Part shown: positions 5,808 through 14,106 of the stretch, one piece after another
Layout of the letters: every line of letters starts with the position of its first letter
How positions within the stretch are numbered: position 1 is the first letter of the stretch
Source of the DNA: Merdivicinus sp050943495
GTDB lineage: Bacteria > Bacillota > Clostridia > Oscillospirales > Ruminococcaceae
Direction: 5' to 3'
Length of the DNA: 64,000 nt
NCBI GenBank assembly: GCA_050943495.1
Contig: JBMNPH010000001.1
Span: forward strand, 248,001-312,000
Made by a program: the position numbers and the translations under genes
The notes under the pieces: generated by a model
Told to the model about the DNA's origin: nothing
Database searches by the model: none
The model's input: only the letters and a program-made list of their open reading frames with translations

Positions 5808-8039
5808 ATGAATTTTGAGCAGTGGAACGGATTTCAAAGCGGAAACTGGCAGGAAGCCATTGATGTGCGGGATTTTATTCAGAAGAATTATACGCCTTAT
5901 GACGGGGATGGGAAATTCCTCGCCGGTCCAACGGAACGCACCAATCACTTAATGAGCAAGCTGAACCGCTTGCTTCAGTTGGAGAAGGAATTCGGCGGTG
6001 TATTGGATATTGATACGGAGACGGTCTCCTCGCTCACCAGCTACGCTCCTGGTTATCTCGATCAGGAAAATGAACTAATTGTCGGTTTGCAGACCCGCCG
6101 CCCCCTTCAGCGCGGTGTCAACCCATTCGGCGGAATCCGCATGGCGCGTGCAGCCTGTGAAGCGTACGGCTATCATCTCTCGGATAAAATTGAAAATGAA
6201 TTTCAGTATCGTACCACTCATAATGACGGCGTTTTCCGCGTCTATACCGATGAAATGCGTAAGGCTCGCCACGCTGGTGTTGTGACCGGATTGCCAGATG
6301 CTTATGGCCGCGGCCGAATTATCGGAGATTACCGACGTGTGGCGCTGTACGGCGTGGATGTTCTGATTGCGGAAAAGAAAAAGGATAAAGCCAAAATCGG
6401 CGAAGGAATAATGGATGCGGATACAATCCGTCTCTCCGAGGAACTGTTTCAGCAGATCAACTTCCTCGGCAAGCTGAAAGAAATGGCGGCAATGTACGGC
6501 TGTGATATTTCCAAACCGGCTTCTAACGCCCGCGAGGCAGTGCAGTGGCTTTATTTCGGATATTTGGCAGCCAACAAGGAACAGAACGGCGCGGCTATGT
6601 CGCTCGGACGCACCAGCACTTTCCTCGATATCTATTTCCAGCGGGATCTGGAACGGGGCGTTCTCACCGAAGAAGGCGCGCAGGAACTGATGGATCAGTT
6701 TGTCATCAAGCTGCGTATGGCGCGGCATCTCCGGACGCCGGAATACAACGAGCTGTTCGGCGGCGATCCCATGTGGATTACAGAAAGTGTCGGCGGCGTT
6801 GGGGAAGACGGCCGTCCGATGGTTACCAAAAATTCTTACCGTGTTTTGAACACTCTTTATAATCTGGGGCCTGCTCCCGAACCCAATCTGACAATTCTCT
6901 GGTCGGAAAAGCTGCCGAAGCCGTTCAAGGAATTTTGCGCGAAGCTTTCCATTGATACGGACTCCATTCAGTATGAGAATGATGATTTGATGCGCCCCGT
7001 TTATGGCGATGATTACGGCATTGCCTGCTGCGTGTCGGCGATGAAGATCGGCAAGCAGATGCAGTTCTTCGGCGCACGCTGCAATCTTCCGAAATTACTG
7101 CTTTTGGCGCTGAATGGCGGTCACGATCAGCTTTCCGGCACCGAGCTGGGTCCGCAGATGGAAGTTTATCCGGACGAATATCTGGACTATGACAAGGTCA
7201 TGAAACGGCTTGAGACGTATCGGGCATGGCTCTGCAAACTCTATGTGAATACAATGAATGTGATTCATTATATGCATGATAAATATGCCTATGAAAAAAT
7301 CCAGCTGGCGCTGCATGATACCGATGTGCATCGTTTTATGGCATTTGGCGTGGCAGGCCTGTCGGTCATTGCAGATTCGCTGAGCGCGATCAAATACGCG
7401 AAAGTGAAAACTATCCGAGACGAAGACGGTTATATCTGTGATTTTGAGACGACCGGCGATTTCCCCAAATACGGCAACGATGATGATCGGGTGGACAGCA
7501 TTGCCAAGGAAATGCTGGAGAAGGTGTCGGCAGAATTAAAAAAGAATCCGACCTACCGGAATGCGGAACATACTCTTTCGGTTCTGACCATTACATCTAA
7601 TGTGGTGTATGGCAAAAAGACAGGATCTACTCCGGACGGGCGCAAAAAAGGCGAACCTTTTGCACCGGGTGCGAATCCTATGCACAATCGGGAACAGAAA
7701 GGCGCATTGGCTTCTCTGAACTCTGTTGCAAAAATGCCGTACGATAAATGTCGGGATGGTATCTCGAATACATTCTCCATTACACCGGATGCGCTGGGAC
7801 ATTCGACAGAGGATCGGGTCGGAAATCTTGTGCTGGTGCTGGATGGTTATTTCCGTCAGATGGCGCACCATCTTAATGTCAATGTTATGAATCGCCAGCA
7901 GCTGATTGATGCCTACAATGAGCCGGAAAAGTATCCGAATCTGACCATTCGGGTTTCCGGATATGCGGTTAATTTCTGTAAGCTTTCCCGGGAACAGCAG
8001 CGTGAAGTGATTTCCCGTACCTTCCATGAGACGATGTAA
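5808..8039 (+). CDS. pflB: Formate C-acetyltransferase (pyruvate formate-lyase)
   Basis: This 743-residue glycyl-radical enzyme converts pyruvate and CoA to acetyl-CoA and formate in the cytoplasm under anaerobic conditions. The adjacent catalytic cysteines are C407-C408 (GIACCVSAM), and the C-terminal glycyl-radical site is G718 in RVSGYAVNF. ATG 5808 is preceded by AAGGAAGG. The reading frame stays open upstream, but that region is the riboswitch. Expression is set by the ZTP riboswitch, linking formate production to one-carbon demand. The activating enzyme gene pflA, usually adjacent, is absent from this window. Confidence 0.97.
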   Translation: MNFEQWNGFQSGNWQEAIDVRDFIQKNYTPYDGDGKFLAGPTERTNHLMSKLNRLLQLEKEFGGVLDIDTETVSSLTSYAPGYLDQENELIVGLQTRRPLQRGVNPFGGIRMARAACEAYGYHLSDKIENEFQYRTTHNDGVFRVYTDEMRKARHAGVVTGLPDAYGRGRIIGDYRRVALYGVDVLIAEKKKDKAKIGEGIMDADTIRLSEELFQQINFLGKLKEMAAMYGCDISKPASNAREAVQWLYFGYLAANKEQNGAAMSLGRTSTFLDIYFQRDLERGVLTEEGAQELMDQFVIKLRMARHLRTPEYNELFGGDPMWITESVGGVGEDGRPMVTKNSYRVLNTLYNLGPAPEPNLTILWSEKLPKPFKEFCAKLSIDTDSIQYENDDLMRPVYGDDYGIACCVSAMKIGKQMQFFGARCNLPKLLLLALNGGHDQLSGTELGPQMEVYPDEYLDYDKVMKRLETYRAWLCKLYVNTMNVIHYMHDKYAYEKIQLALHDTDVHRFMAFGVAGLSVIADSLSAIKYAKVKTIRDEDGYICDFETTGDFPKYGNDDDRVDSIAKEMLEKVSAELKKNPTYRNAEHTLSVLTITSNVVYGKKTGSTPDGRKKGEPFAPGANPMHNREQKGALASLNSVAKMPYDKCRDGISNTFSITPDALGHSTEDRVGNLVLVLDGYFRQMAHHLNVNVMNRQQLIDAYNEPEKYPNLTIRVSGYAVNFCKLSREQQREVISRTFHETM

Positions 8040-8054
8040 CCAGGTTACACCTAG

Positions 8055-8134
8055 AGGAAATTTGCCGCGGTGTGGGTTCGATGTTTTAAGCACTGGAACG
8101 GCGCGACAGATGTGCTATCTCGGCAAATTTCTGG
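8055..8134 (+). other. Structured RNA-like element downstream of pflB
   Basis: An 11-bp perfect long-range stem (8057-8067 with 8121-8131) encloses about 53 nt. That includes a second 5-bp helix (AGCAC 8089-8093 with GTGCT 8112-8116). It lies 15 nt past the pflB stop and is not the terminator, which comes later. No known RNA family is recognised. It may be a 3'-UTR stability element, a processed small RNA, or a remnant of mobile DNA. Confidence 0.4.
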
Positions 8135-8156
8135 GCTATTCAAAAAGATGAACAGA

Positions 8157-8192
8157 AACCGTCATTTCGTTAAGAAGTGGCGGTTTTTCTTC
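8157..8192 (+). terminator. Terminator of the pflB unit
   Basis: A 12-bp stem with G-U pairs (8157-8168 with 8174-8185) has a 5-nt loop and a run of T. Confidence 0.85.
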
Positions 8193-8213
8193 ATGTTTGA
8201 ATCGAACGAATGG

Positions 8214-8243
8214 TTGACGAACATGGGCGAAATATGGTATGCT
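8214..8243 (+). promoter_or_regulatory. Promoter of the GNAT-YgiQ unit
   Basis: TTGACG (8214-8219) and TATGCT (8238-8243) are spaced by 18 bp, after the pflB terminator. Confidence 0.6.
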
Positions 8244-8296
8244 GTCTTTGATAGGAAGAAAAAATATGAAGCAGCTGCATTGAGGTGAGATATAAA

Positions 8297-8746
8297 ATGT
8301 ACTCTCCGATTATTCGGGAAATCAACAGAAATGATCTGCCGCAATTGTTGGAATTATATAAGTATTTAGGGGAAAATCCTGTTCCGCAGGATGTAGATGA
8401 AATCGATCGAACCTGGAAACAAATACGTCAATTTTCTGGATATCATATTCTTGGTGTTTGGGTAGGGGAACGTCTGGTTTCCAGTTGTACACTTTTGATC
8501 ATTCCAAATTTAACGCATGAGTTGAGACCCTATGCATTGGTCGAAAATGTTGTAACGCATCCTGATTTTCGCGAAAAAGGGTTAGGCAGTAGTGTCTTAT
8601 CTGCGGCGCGTGAAATCGCACAAAATGAAAATTGCTACAAAATTATGCTGATGACTGGGTCAAAAAAAGAATCAACCCATCAATTTTATCAGCAGGCTGG
8701 TTATTCAGCAGATTTGAAAACGGGTTATTGTCAAAAATTGAAATAG
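8297..8746 (+). CDS. GNAT family N-acetyltransferase
   Basis: This 149-residue protein has the GNAT fold. Motif A is ENVVTHPDFREKGLGSSVL (acetyl-CoA pyrophosphate loop R-x-x-G-x-G/S), and motif B includes the HQFYQQAGY near the C-terminus. It transfers an acetyl group to an unknown small molecule or protein amine. ATG 8297 is chosen over a GTG 12 nt upstream because GAGGTGAG (8282-8289) is then a correctly spaced ribosome binding site. It lies 13 nt upstream of the YgiQ-like gene and is probably co-transcribed with it. The base composition is more AT-rich than its neighbours. Confidence 0.85.
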   Translation: MYSPIIREINRNDLPQLLELYKYLGENPVPQDVDEIDRTWKQIRQFSGYHILGVWVGERLVSSCTLLIIPNLTHELRPYALVENVVTHPDFREKGLGSSVLSAAREIAQNENCYKIMLMTGSKKESTHQFYQQAGYSADLKTGYCQKLK

Positions 8747-8759
8747 ATTGAGGTGGCGT

Positions 8760-10652
8760 ATGAAGCAGTTTTTGCCGGTTTCGCGGGAAGATATGGAATC
8801 GCGCGGGATAGAGCAGTTGGATTTTATTATTGTGACAGGAGATGCCTATGTGGACCATCCGAGCTTTGGAACAGCGATTATTTCGCGGGTGATTGAGGCA
8901 GAAGGTTACAGCATCGGTGTTATTTCACAGCCGGATTGGCATACCGAGCGGGATTTTCGGAAACTTGGTCGTCCGAAGTATGGTTTTTTCGTTAATTCGG
9001 GCAATATTGACTCGATGGTGGCACATTACACCGTTGCAAAAAAGCATCGTTCCGAGGATGCCTATACCCCCGGCGGCGTGATGGGAAAACGTCCCGATCG
9101 GGCGGTGATCGTTTACTGTCAGAAAATCCGCCAGATTTACGGGGATGTACCCATTATCATTGGAGGGCTGGAGGCATCTCTGCGGAGATTTGCACATTAT
9201 GATTACTGGGATGATGCGGTTCGTCCGTCCATTTTGGTGGATTCGGGTGCAGATTTGCTGAGTTTTGGAATGGGAGAGCTGCAGACAATCGAAATTGTTC
9301 GCCGTCTGGCAGCGGGAGAGGATGTGCATGCCTTACGGGATATCCGGGGAACCTGTTATCTGTGTGCACCGGCGGATACTCCTTATGGAGGGGCGCAATG
9401 CCCGGATTTTACACAGGTATCGAACGATAAGATCGCTTACTGTAAAGCAACCAAAATTCAGATGGATCAGCAGGATGAAGTTTATGGCAAGATTATTCTC
9501 CAGCGACATGGGAATCAAATGCTGGTGCAGAATCCCCCAATGCGGGTTCTGACAACCGAAGAATTGGACCGTGTATATGCGCTGCCGTATATGCGGACCT
9601 GGCATCCGATGTATGATGCGGCTGGTGGCGTTCCCGGAATCGAGGAAGTGGAGTTTTCCATTGCGCATAATCGCGGCTGTTTTGGAAACTGCAATTTTTG
9701 TTCGATTGCCTTCCATCAGGGACGTAAAATTGCAGTTCGCAGCGAGGAATCGGTGCTGGCTGAAGCAAAACTGCTGACAACACTGCCGAATTTTAAAGGA
9801 TATATCCATGATGTGGGCGGACCGACTGCGAATTTCCGGCATCCATCCTGTAAAAAGCAGCTGACACAGGGGCTTTGTAAGGGGAAAAAATGTTTGGCAC
9901 CAACGCCATGTCCGGCATTGGAAGCTGATCATGTGGAATATCTTGAAATGCTTCGCAAAATTCGTGCGATTCCCGGCATTAAGCGGGTATTTATCCGATC
10001 TGGAATCCGTTATGACTATATGATGCAGGATCCGGATGATACTTTTTTCCGGGAATTGGTAGAATATCATGTATCCGGACAGCTGAAGGTTGCACCGGAA
10101 CATTGTGCAGCAGCTGTTTTGGACGCAATGGGGAAACCGCATATTGAGGTATACCGTGCGTTTGCGGAAAAGTTTTATCGTATTACCCGCCAGATCGGCA
10201 AAAAACAGTATCTTGTCCCGTATCTGATGTCCTCGCACCCGGGAAGTACCTTGCAGGATGCAGTAGAACTGGCGCTGTTTTTAAAGGAAAATCACATTCA
10301 TCCGGAACAGGTGCAGGACTTTTATCCCACACCAGGCACCGTTTCAACCTGTATGTTCTATACGGGAATGGATCCCTATACAATGAAACCCGTTTTTGTA
10401 CCGCGAACCTCGGAAGAAAAGGCGATGCAGCGTGCTCTTTTGCAGTATTTCATGCCGAAAAATCGGGATCTGACTTTGAAAGCTTTGCGGAAAGCAGGCA
10501 GAACTGATTTAATCGGAAATGGACCGAATTGTCTTGTTGCAGGACCCGTCGGAGAAAAAATGCAGTCTGCCGGCAGGATAAACAGCAAGCTTGGGCATTC
10601 TGAAGTGCGTCGGAAACCTGCCATTCGAAATCGTCATCCGAAAAAGAAGTAG
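8760..10652 (+). CDS. YgiQ family radical SAM protein
   Basis: This 630-residue protein of the YgiQ/UPF0313 family has an N-terminal cobalamin-binding-like domain (about 20-190) and a radical SAM core. The core cluster motif CFGNCNFC has cysteines at 307, 311 and 314. A second Cys-rich stretch, CKKQL...CKGKKCLAPTPCPAL, is family-typical. The reaction is unknown; the family is widespread and conserved. ATG 8760 follows AGGTGG with tight (3-nt) spacing. A TTG 12 nt upstream is in frame but would overlap the ribosome binding site. The C-terminus is very basic (RRKPAIRNRHPKKK). Confidence 0.93.
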   Translation: MKQFLPVSREDMESRGIEQLDFIIVTGDAYVDHPSFGTAIISRVIEAEGYSIGVISQPDWHTERDFRKLGRPKYGFFVNSGNIDSMVAHYTVAKKHRSEDAYTPGGVMGKRPDRAVIVYCQKIRQIYGDVPIIIGGLEASLRRFAHYDYWDDAVRPSILVDSGADLLSFGMGELQTIEIVRRLAAGEDVHALRDIRGTCYLCAPADTPYGGAQCPDFTQVSNDKIAYCKATKIQMDQQDEVYGKIILQRHGNQMLVQNPPMRVLTTEELDRVYALPYMRTWHPMYDAAGGVPGIEEVEFSIAHNRGCFGNCNFCSIAFHQGRKIAVRSEESVLAEAKLLTTLPNFKGYIHDVGGPTANFRHPSCKKQLTQGLCKGKKCLAPTPCPALEADHVEYLEMLRKIRAIPGIKRVFIRSGIRYDYMMQDPDDTFFRELVEYHVSGQLKVAPEHCAAAVLDAMGKPHIEVYRAFAEKFYRITRQIGKKQYLVPYLMSSHPGSTLQDAVELALFLKENHIHPEQVQDFYPTPGTVSTCMFYTGMDPYTMKPVFVPRTSEEKAMQRALLQYFMPKNRDLTLKALRKAGRTDLIGNGPNCLVAGPVGEKMQSAGRINSKLGHSEVRRKPAIRNRHPKKK

Positions 10653-10675
10653 GACTTTTCAAAGGAGGCAGACTC

Positions 10676-11686
10676 TTGGCAAAACGCAGAAGTTATCCCC
10701 GCAAGGGAAAAAGAAAGCCTCTGAATTGGCCGTTGATTCTTGCGGCGGCTGTATTGGTGAGTGCCTTTCTGATTGTTCGGCTGTCACTTGGCAGTGAAAT
10801 GTTTCATTATTTGCCGGATTTGGAGGAGACTCGGGCGGCATTTTCTTCGCTTTGGAATCTGCTGATTTCTCCTAGTGGGCAGCCGAATAAGGAAGCAGTT
10901 TCTACCGGCGATTTGACCGGATCGACTGCCCAGGTGCATTTTATTGATGTAGGACAAGGAGACAGTATCCTGATTCGGTGTGACGGGGCGGATATTTTGA
11001 TCGATGCGGGCGAAAATAATCAGGGAGAAACCGTGAATGCCTATCTTGACCAGCTGGGTATCGAAAATTTGGATTTGGTAATTGGCACGCATCCTCATTC
11101 GGATCATATTGGAGGATTGGATCTTGTGCTTTCAAAGCATCCGGTTGAGCAGATTATTCTCCCGCAGCTGCCCGAATCCTTGATTCCAACTACCCGCACG
11201 TTTGAAGATTTGTTGTATGCGATTGGTCAGCAGAATCTGTCTGTGACGCCTGCAGTGCCAGGAAACTGTTATGAATTTGGCGAAGGAAAGCTGGAGATTC
11301 TCGGGCCGACAGGAACTTATGAAGATTTGAATAATTACTCGGTGGTTTGTCAGTTTACTTATGGGGAAATTTCGTTCCTTCTGACCGGTGATATGGAACA
11401 GGAGGCAGAACAGGATCTGTTGGATTGCGGTGCAGATTTATCGGCAGATATCCTTAAATTGGGGCATCACGGCAGCAGTACTTCGACTGGATCGGCTTTT
11501 CTTAAGACGGTCAGTCCTTCTGCATGCGTTATTGAAGTAGGCGAGGGGAATTCTTATAATCATCCTCATGCTGAAACCATTCAACGGGTAGAAGAAGCCG
11601 GATGCAGTATTTTCCGAACCGATCTTGACGGGAATATTCTAATTGAAACGGATGGAAAGAATTGGGCAGTCTCGACTGAGAAATGA
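10676..11686 (+). CDS. Exported metallo-beta-lactamase-fold hydrolase (ComEC C-domain-like)
   Basis: This 336-residue protein has a basic N-terminus, one membrane anchor (about residues 18-36) and an extracytoplasmic metallo-beta-lactamase domain. Zinc motif HPHSDH places ligands at H139, H141, D143 and H144, and further family residues are in TGDMEQEAE and LGHHGSS. The domain resembles the soluble hydrolase part of ComEC/Rec2, but no channel segments are present. It may act on nucleic acid or nucleotide at the cell surface, which is inferred. Start is TTG at 10676 with AAAGGAGG upstream. It is followed by a DUF3006 gene, a common pairing in Clostridia. Confidence 0.85.
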   Translation: MAKRRSYPRKGKRKPLNWPLILAAAVLVSAFLIVRLSLGSEMFHYLPDLEETRAAFSSLWNLLISPSGQPNKEAVSTGDLTGSTAQVHFIDVGQGDSILIRCDGADILIDAGENNQGETVNAYLDQLGIENLDLVIGTHPHSDHIGGLDLVLSKHPVEQIILPQLPESLIPTTRTFEDLLYAIGQQNLSVTPAVPGNCYEFGEGKLEILGPTGTYEDLNNYSVVCQFTYGEISFLLTGDMEQEAEQDLLDCGADLSADILKLGHHGSSTSTGSAFLKTVSPSACVIEVGEGNSYNHPHAETIQRVEEAGCSIFRTDLDGNILIETDGKNWAVSTEK

Positions 11687-11697
11687 GGAATTCTAAA

Positions 11698-11904
11698 ATG
11701 ATAATTGATCGTTTCGAAGAGGAATATGCGATTTGTGAGCAAGATGACGGTGGATTTGTCCAGCTTTTGCGCAAAGATTTGCCGACTGACTGTCGGGAAG
11801 GAGATATATTGTACGAATCTGCCTCTGGTTGGAAAGTGGATACGGAAGCAACCGCCCAACGCCGTGCAGATATGGCGATGCGTATGCGGAAACTTTGGAA
11901 ATGA
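11698..11904 (+). CDS. DUF3006 domain protein
   Basis: This 68-residue protein starts MIIDRFEEEYAICE, typical of DUF3006, a small beta-rich domain often encoded directly after exported ComEC-like hydrolases. Function is unknown. ATG 11698 has GAGGA at a proper distance. An in-frame ATG at 11683 would overlap the upstream stop codon and is less well supported. Translation coupling with the hydrolase gene is likely because the genes are 11 nt apart. The C-terminal half (AQRRADMAMRMRKLWK) is a basic helix. Confidence 0.8.
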   Translation: MIIDRFEEEYAICEQDDGGFVQLLRKDLPTDCREGDILYESASGWKVDTEATAQRRADMAMRMRKLWK

Positions 11905-11930
11905 AAATCTTTGATTTTCGCGGAATCCTC

Positions 11931-11959
11931 TTGTCAAAGGACGGAATTCTGGTTATAAT
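11931..11959 (+). promoter_or_regulatory. Promoter of hprK
   Basis: TTGTCA (11931-11936) and TATAAT (11954-11959) are spaced by 17 bp, about 60 nt before the hprK start. Confidence 0.85.
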
Positions 11960-12019
11960 AAAAGAAAGTATCGGCAGATGCGGAGTTTTATAAAAAATCT
12001 GCCTGATCAGGAGGAATGT

Positions 12020-12982
12020 ATGATGCCATCCCAGTTTACAGTTACTTTGGAACGGCTGATTAAAGAGTTTTCCTTGGAAGGAATTTATCTTCCGGAAGAT
12101 CCTCAGTCGATTGAAATTGCATCGGGTGATGTCAACCGTCCCGGTTTGTTTATTACCGGATTTTATGAATATTTTGATCCCGACCGGATACAGATTCTTG
12201 GACGGATGGAGACCGCTTTCTTAAGTGATCTGGATAAAGAGGTCCTGACTGAACGTATGGACAAAATGTGTGCACTGAAAGTACCCGCGATTATTGTGAC
12301 GCGCGGCTTGGAAGTTTTTCCGGAATTGATTGAAGCTGCCCGCGCTCATCAGCGTCCTCTTCTTCGGACACAGGAAGCAACTTCCAGCTTTATGGCAGCA
12401 TTGATTGCCTATTTGAGTGTGGAACTAGCTCCCCGTATTACCCGTCATGGTGTTTTGGTTGAGGTGTACGGCGAAGGAATGCTGATTGTGGGTGACAGCG
12501 GCGTCGGTAAGAGTGAAACCGCTATCGAATTGGTAAAACGCGGACATCGTCTGATCGCAGATGACGCGGTAGAGATCCGTCGGGTTTCCAATAAGAGTCT
12601 GGTCGGCTCTTCTCCGGAAAATATCCGACATTTTGTGGAACTGCGCGGCATAGGAATTATTAACGCACGCCGTTTGTTTGGTATGGGTGCAGTCAAAATG
12701 ACGGAGAAAATTGACATGGTCGTCAATTTGGAACATTGGGATTCCAATAAAGTTTACGATCGGATGGGAATTGACAATGAATACACGACAATTTTAGGAA
12801 ATCGTGTTCCTGCATTGACCATCCCGGTCAAACCAGGCCGAAATTTGGCCATTATTTTGGAAGTTGCAGCGATGAATAACCGTCAGAAAAAGATGGGATA
12901 CAATGCAGCAAAGGAATTGATGCAAAAGTTAGGTATGCCGACCGATTCGTCGCGTGACATCGTAAACGATATTGATTTTTAG
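12020..12982 (+). CDS. hprK: HPr kinase/phosphorylase
   Basis: This 320-residue bifunctional enzyme phosphorylates and dephosphorylates HPr on Ser46. It sets carbon catabolite repression and inducer exclusion in Firmicutes. The Walker A motif GDSGVGKS is at residues 158-165. The HPrK signature region ELRGIGIINARRLFG and the C-terminal K-x-G-R-N (PVKPGRNLA) are present. ATG 12020 and ATG 12023 are adjacent; AGGAGG at 12009-12014 fits both. It heads a conserved Firmicutes block with murB, rapZ, whiA and dnaE. Confidence 0.96.
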   Translation: MMPSQFTVTLERLIKEFSLEGIYLPEDPQSIEIASGDVNRPGLFITGFYEYFDPDRIQILGRMETAFLSDLDKEVLTERMDKMCALKVPAIIVTRGLEVFPELIEAARAHQRPLLRTQEATSSFMAALIAYLSVELAPRITRHGVLVEVYGEGMLIVGDSGVGKSETAIELVKRGHRLIADDAVEIRRVSNKSLVGSSPENIRHFVELRGIGIINARRLFGMGAVKMTEKIDMVVNLEHWDSNKVYDRMGIDNEYTTILGNRVPALTIPVKPGRNLAIILEVAAMNNRQKKMGYNAAKELMQKLGMPTDSSRDIVNDIDF

Positions 12983-13049
12983 CTGCTTTTCCGGAAAAGC
13001 AGGTATTTTCCGGGCAAAATAAAAATATCATGATTGTGAGGACAAAAAG

Positions 13050-14012
13050 ATGAAGTACAACATTGGTATCGATTTGGGCGGCACATTTGTCAAAGCCGGA
13101 GTCGTAGACGAAAATTATCAGATTGTAGCAAAGGCAATGGTGGATTCTGCTGACACCGTAGGCGATCCCGAAAAAGTTGCGGATCGGATGGCGGAATGTG
13201 CAAACAAAGCGTTGGCAGAAGCCGGTCTGACCATGGCAGATGTAGATAGTATCGGGATCGGTGCTCCTGGCTCTGTGGATCCGGAAACCGGTATGATTAT
13301 TTATGCGAATAATCTGAACTTTTTAAATACTCCTATGCGCGCGTATCTCGAAGCACGTACCGGAAAGAAGATTTATCTCGAAAATGATGCCAATGTTGCA
13401 GCCTACGGTGAAGTTCTTGCGGGTGCGGCAAAAGGTTACAGTGATGCGATTGTCGTGACATTGGGAACCGGTGTCGGCGGTGGCATTATCATTGATGGTA
13501 AAATTTATTCTGGCTTCAATCACTTCGGCGGTGAGCTGGGGCATATGGTTATTGTACGGGATGGTCGTCAGTGCACCTGCGGTAGAAAAGGCTGTATTGA
13601 GGCATATTCTTCTGCAACTGGCCTGATTAAGATGACAAAAGAGGCTATGGAAGCCCATCCGGACTCCAAACTGTGGGAGGTTGCCAAAACTCTGGATGAT
13701 GTGAATGGAAAAACAGCCTTTGATGCCATGCGTCTGGGAGATGAAGTCGGAACCGCAGTTGTGAAGGAATATATCGACTATCTTGGATGCGGTCTGGCAA
13801 ACTACGTCAATATTTTCCAGCCCGAGATCCTGTTGATTGGTGGCGGTATCTGTAAAGAAGGAGAGACTTTGCTGGCACCTCTGCGTGAGATTCTGTCAAA
13901 AGAAACATACGGAATCAGTGGCGTGAAAGCTACGACTCTGAAAACCTGTGCACTGGGTAACGATGCAGGCACAATCGGTGCGGCATTCCTGTGGCAGATT
14001 TACGGTAAATAA
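13050..14012 (+). CDS. glk: ROK family glucokinase
   Basis: This 320-residue ROK kinase phosphorylates glucose (or a related hexose) with ATP. The N-terminal phosphate loop is DLGGTFVK (8-15). The glucose-binding region includes ENDANVAA and the ExGH motif (GGELGHM). The ROK zinc site CxCGxxGCxE has C175, C177 and C182. It lies directly after hprK, placing glucose phosphorylation next to the master regulator of sugar use. A palindromic hairpin at 12983-13002 separates the two. The zinc motif and length support a true GlkA-type kinase rather than a ROK repressor, since there is no N-terminal helix-turn-helix. Confidence 0.92.
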   Translation: MKYNIGIDLGGTFVKAGVVDENYQIVAKAMVDSADTVGDPEKVADRMAECANKALAEAGLTMADVDSIGIGAPGSVDPETGMIIYANNLNFLNTPMRAYLEARTGKKIYLENDANVAAYGEVLAGAAKGYSDAIVVTLGTGVGGGIIIDGKIYSGFNHFGGELGHMVIVRDGRQCTCGRKGCIEAYSSATGLIKMTKEAMEAHPDSKLWEVAKTLDDVNGKTAFDAMRLGDEVGTAVVKEYIDYLGCGLANYVNIFQPEILLIGGGICKEGETLLAPLREILSKETYGISGVKATTLKTCALGNDAGTIGAAFLWQIYGK

Positions 14013-14020
14013 TCTTTGGA

Positions 14021-14084
14021 GGGGCGGAAAATCCGCCCTGCCGCCCAAGACTGTCGGGAAATACCGGGCAGTTTTGGGCGGCAG
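14021..14084 (+). other. Tandem hairpins before murB
   Basis: Two GC-rich hairpins lie side by side: 14022-14028 with 14032-14038 (7 bp), and 14038-14053 with 14069-14084 (16 bp, one G-U). The U tract after the second is poor (ATTTCCGATTTTT). The murB ribosome binding site starts 13 nt later. They may end the glk message or act as an attenuator for murB. Confidence 0.6.
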
Positions 14085-14106
14085 ATTTCCGATTTTTGGA
14101 GGATTT

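Noticed and set aside
13948..14106. N-terminal extension of murB
   Set aside because: It overlaps the glk end and the tandem hairpins; MurB homology starts at 14107.
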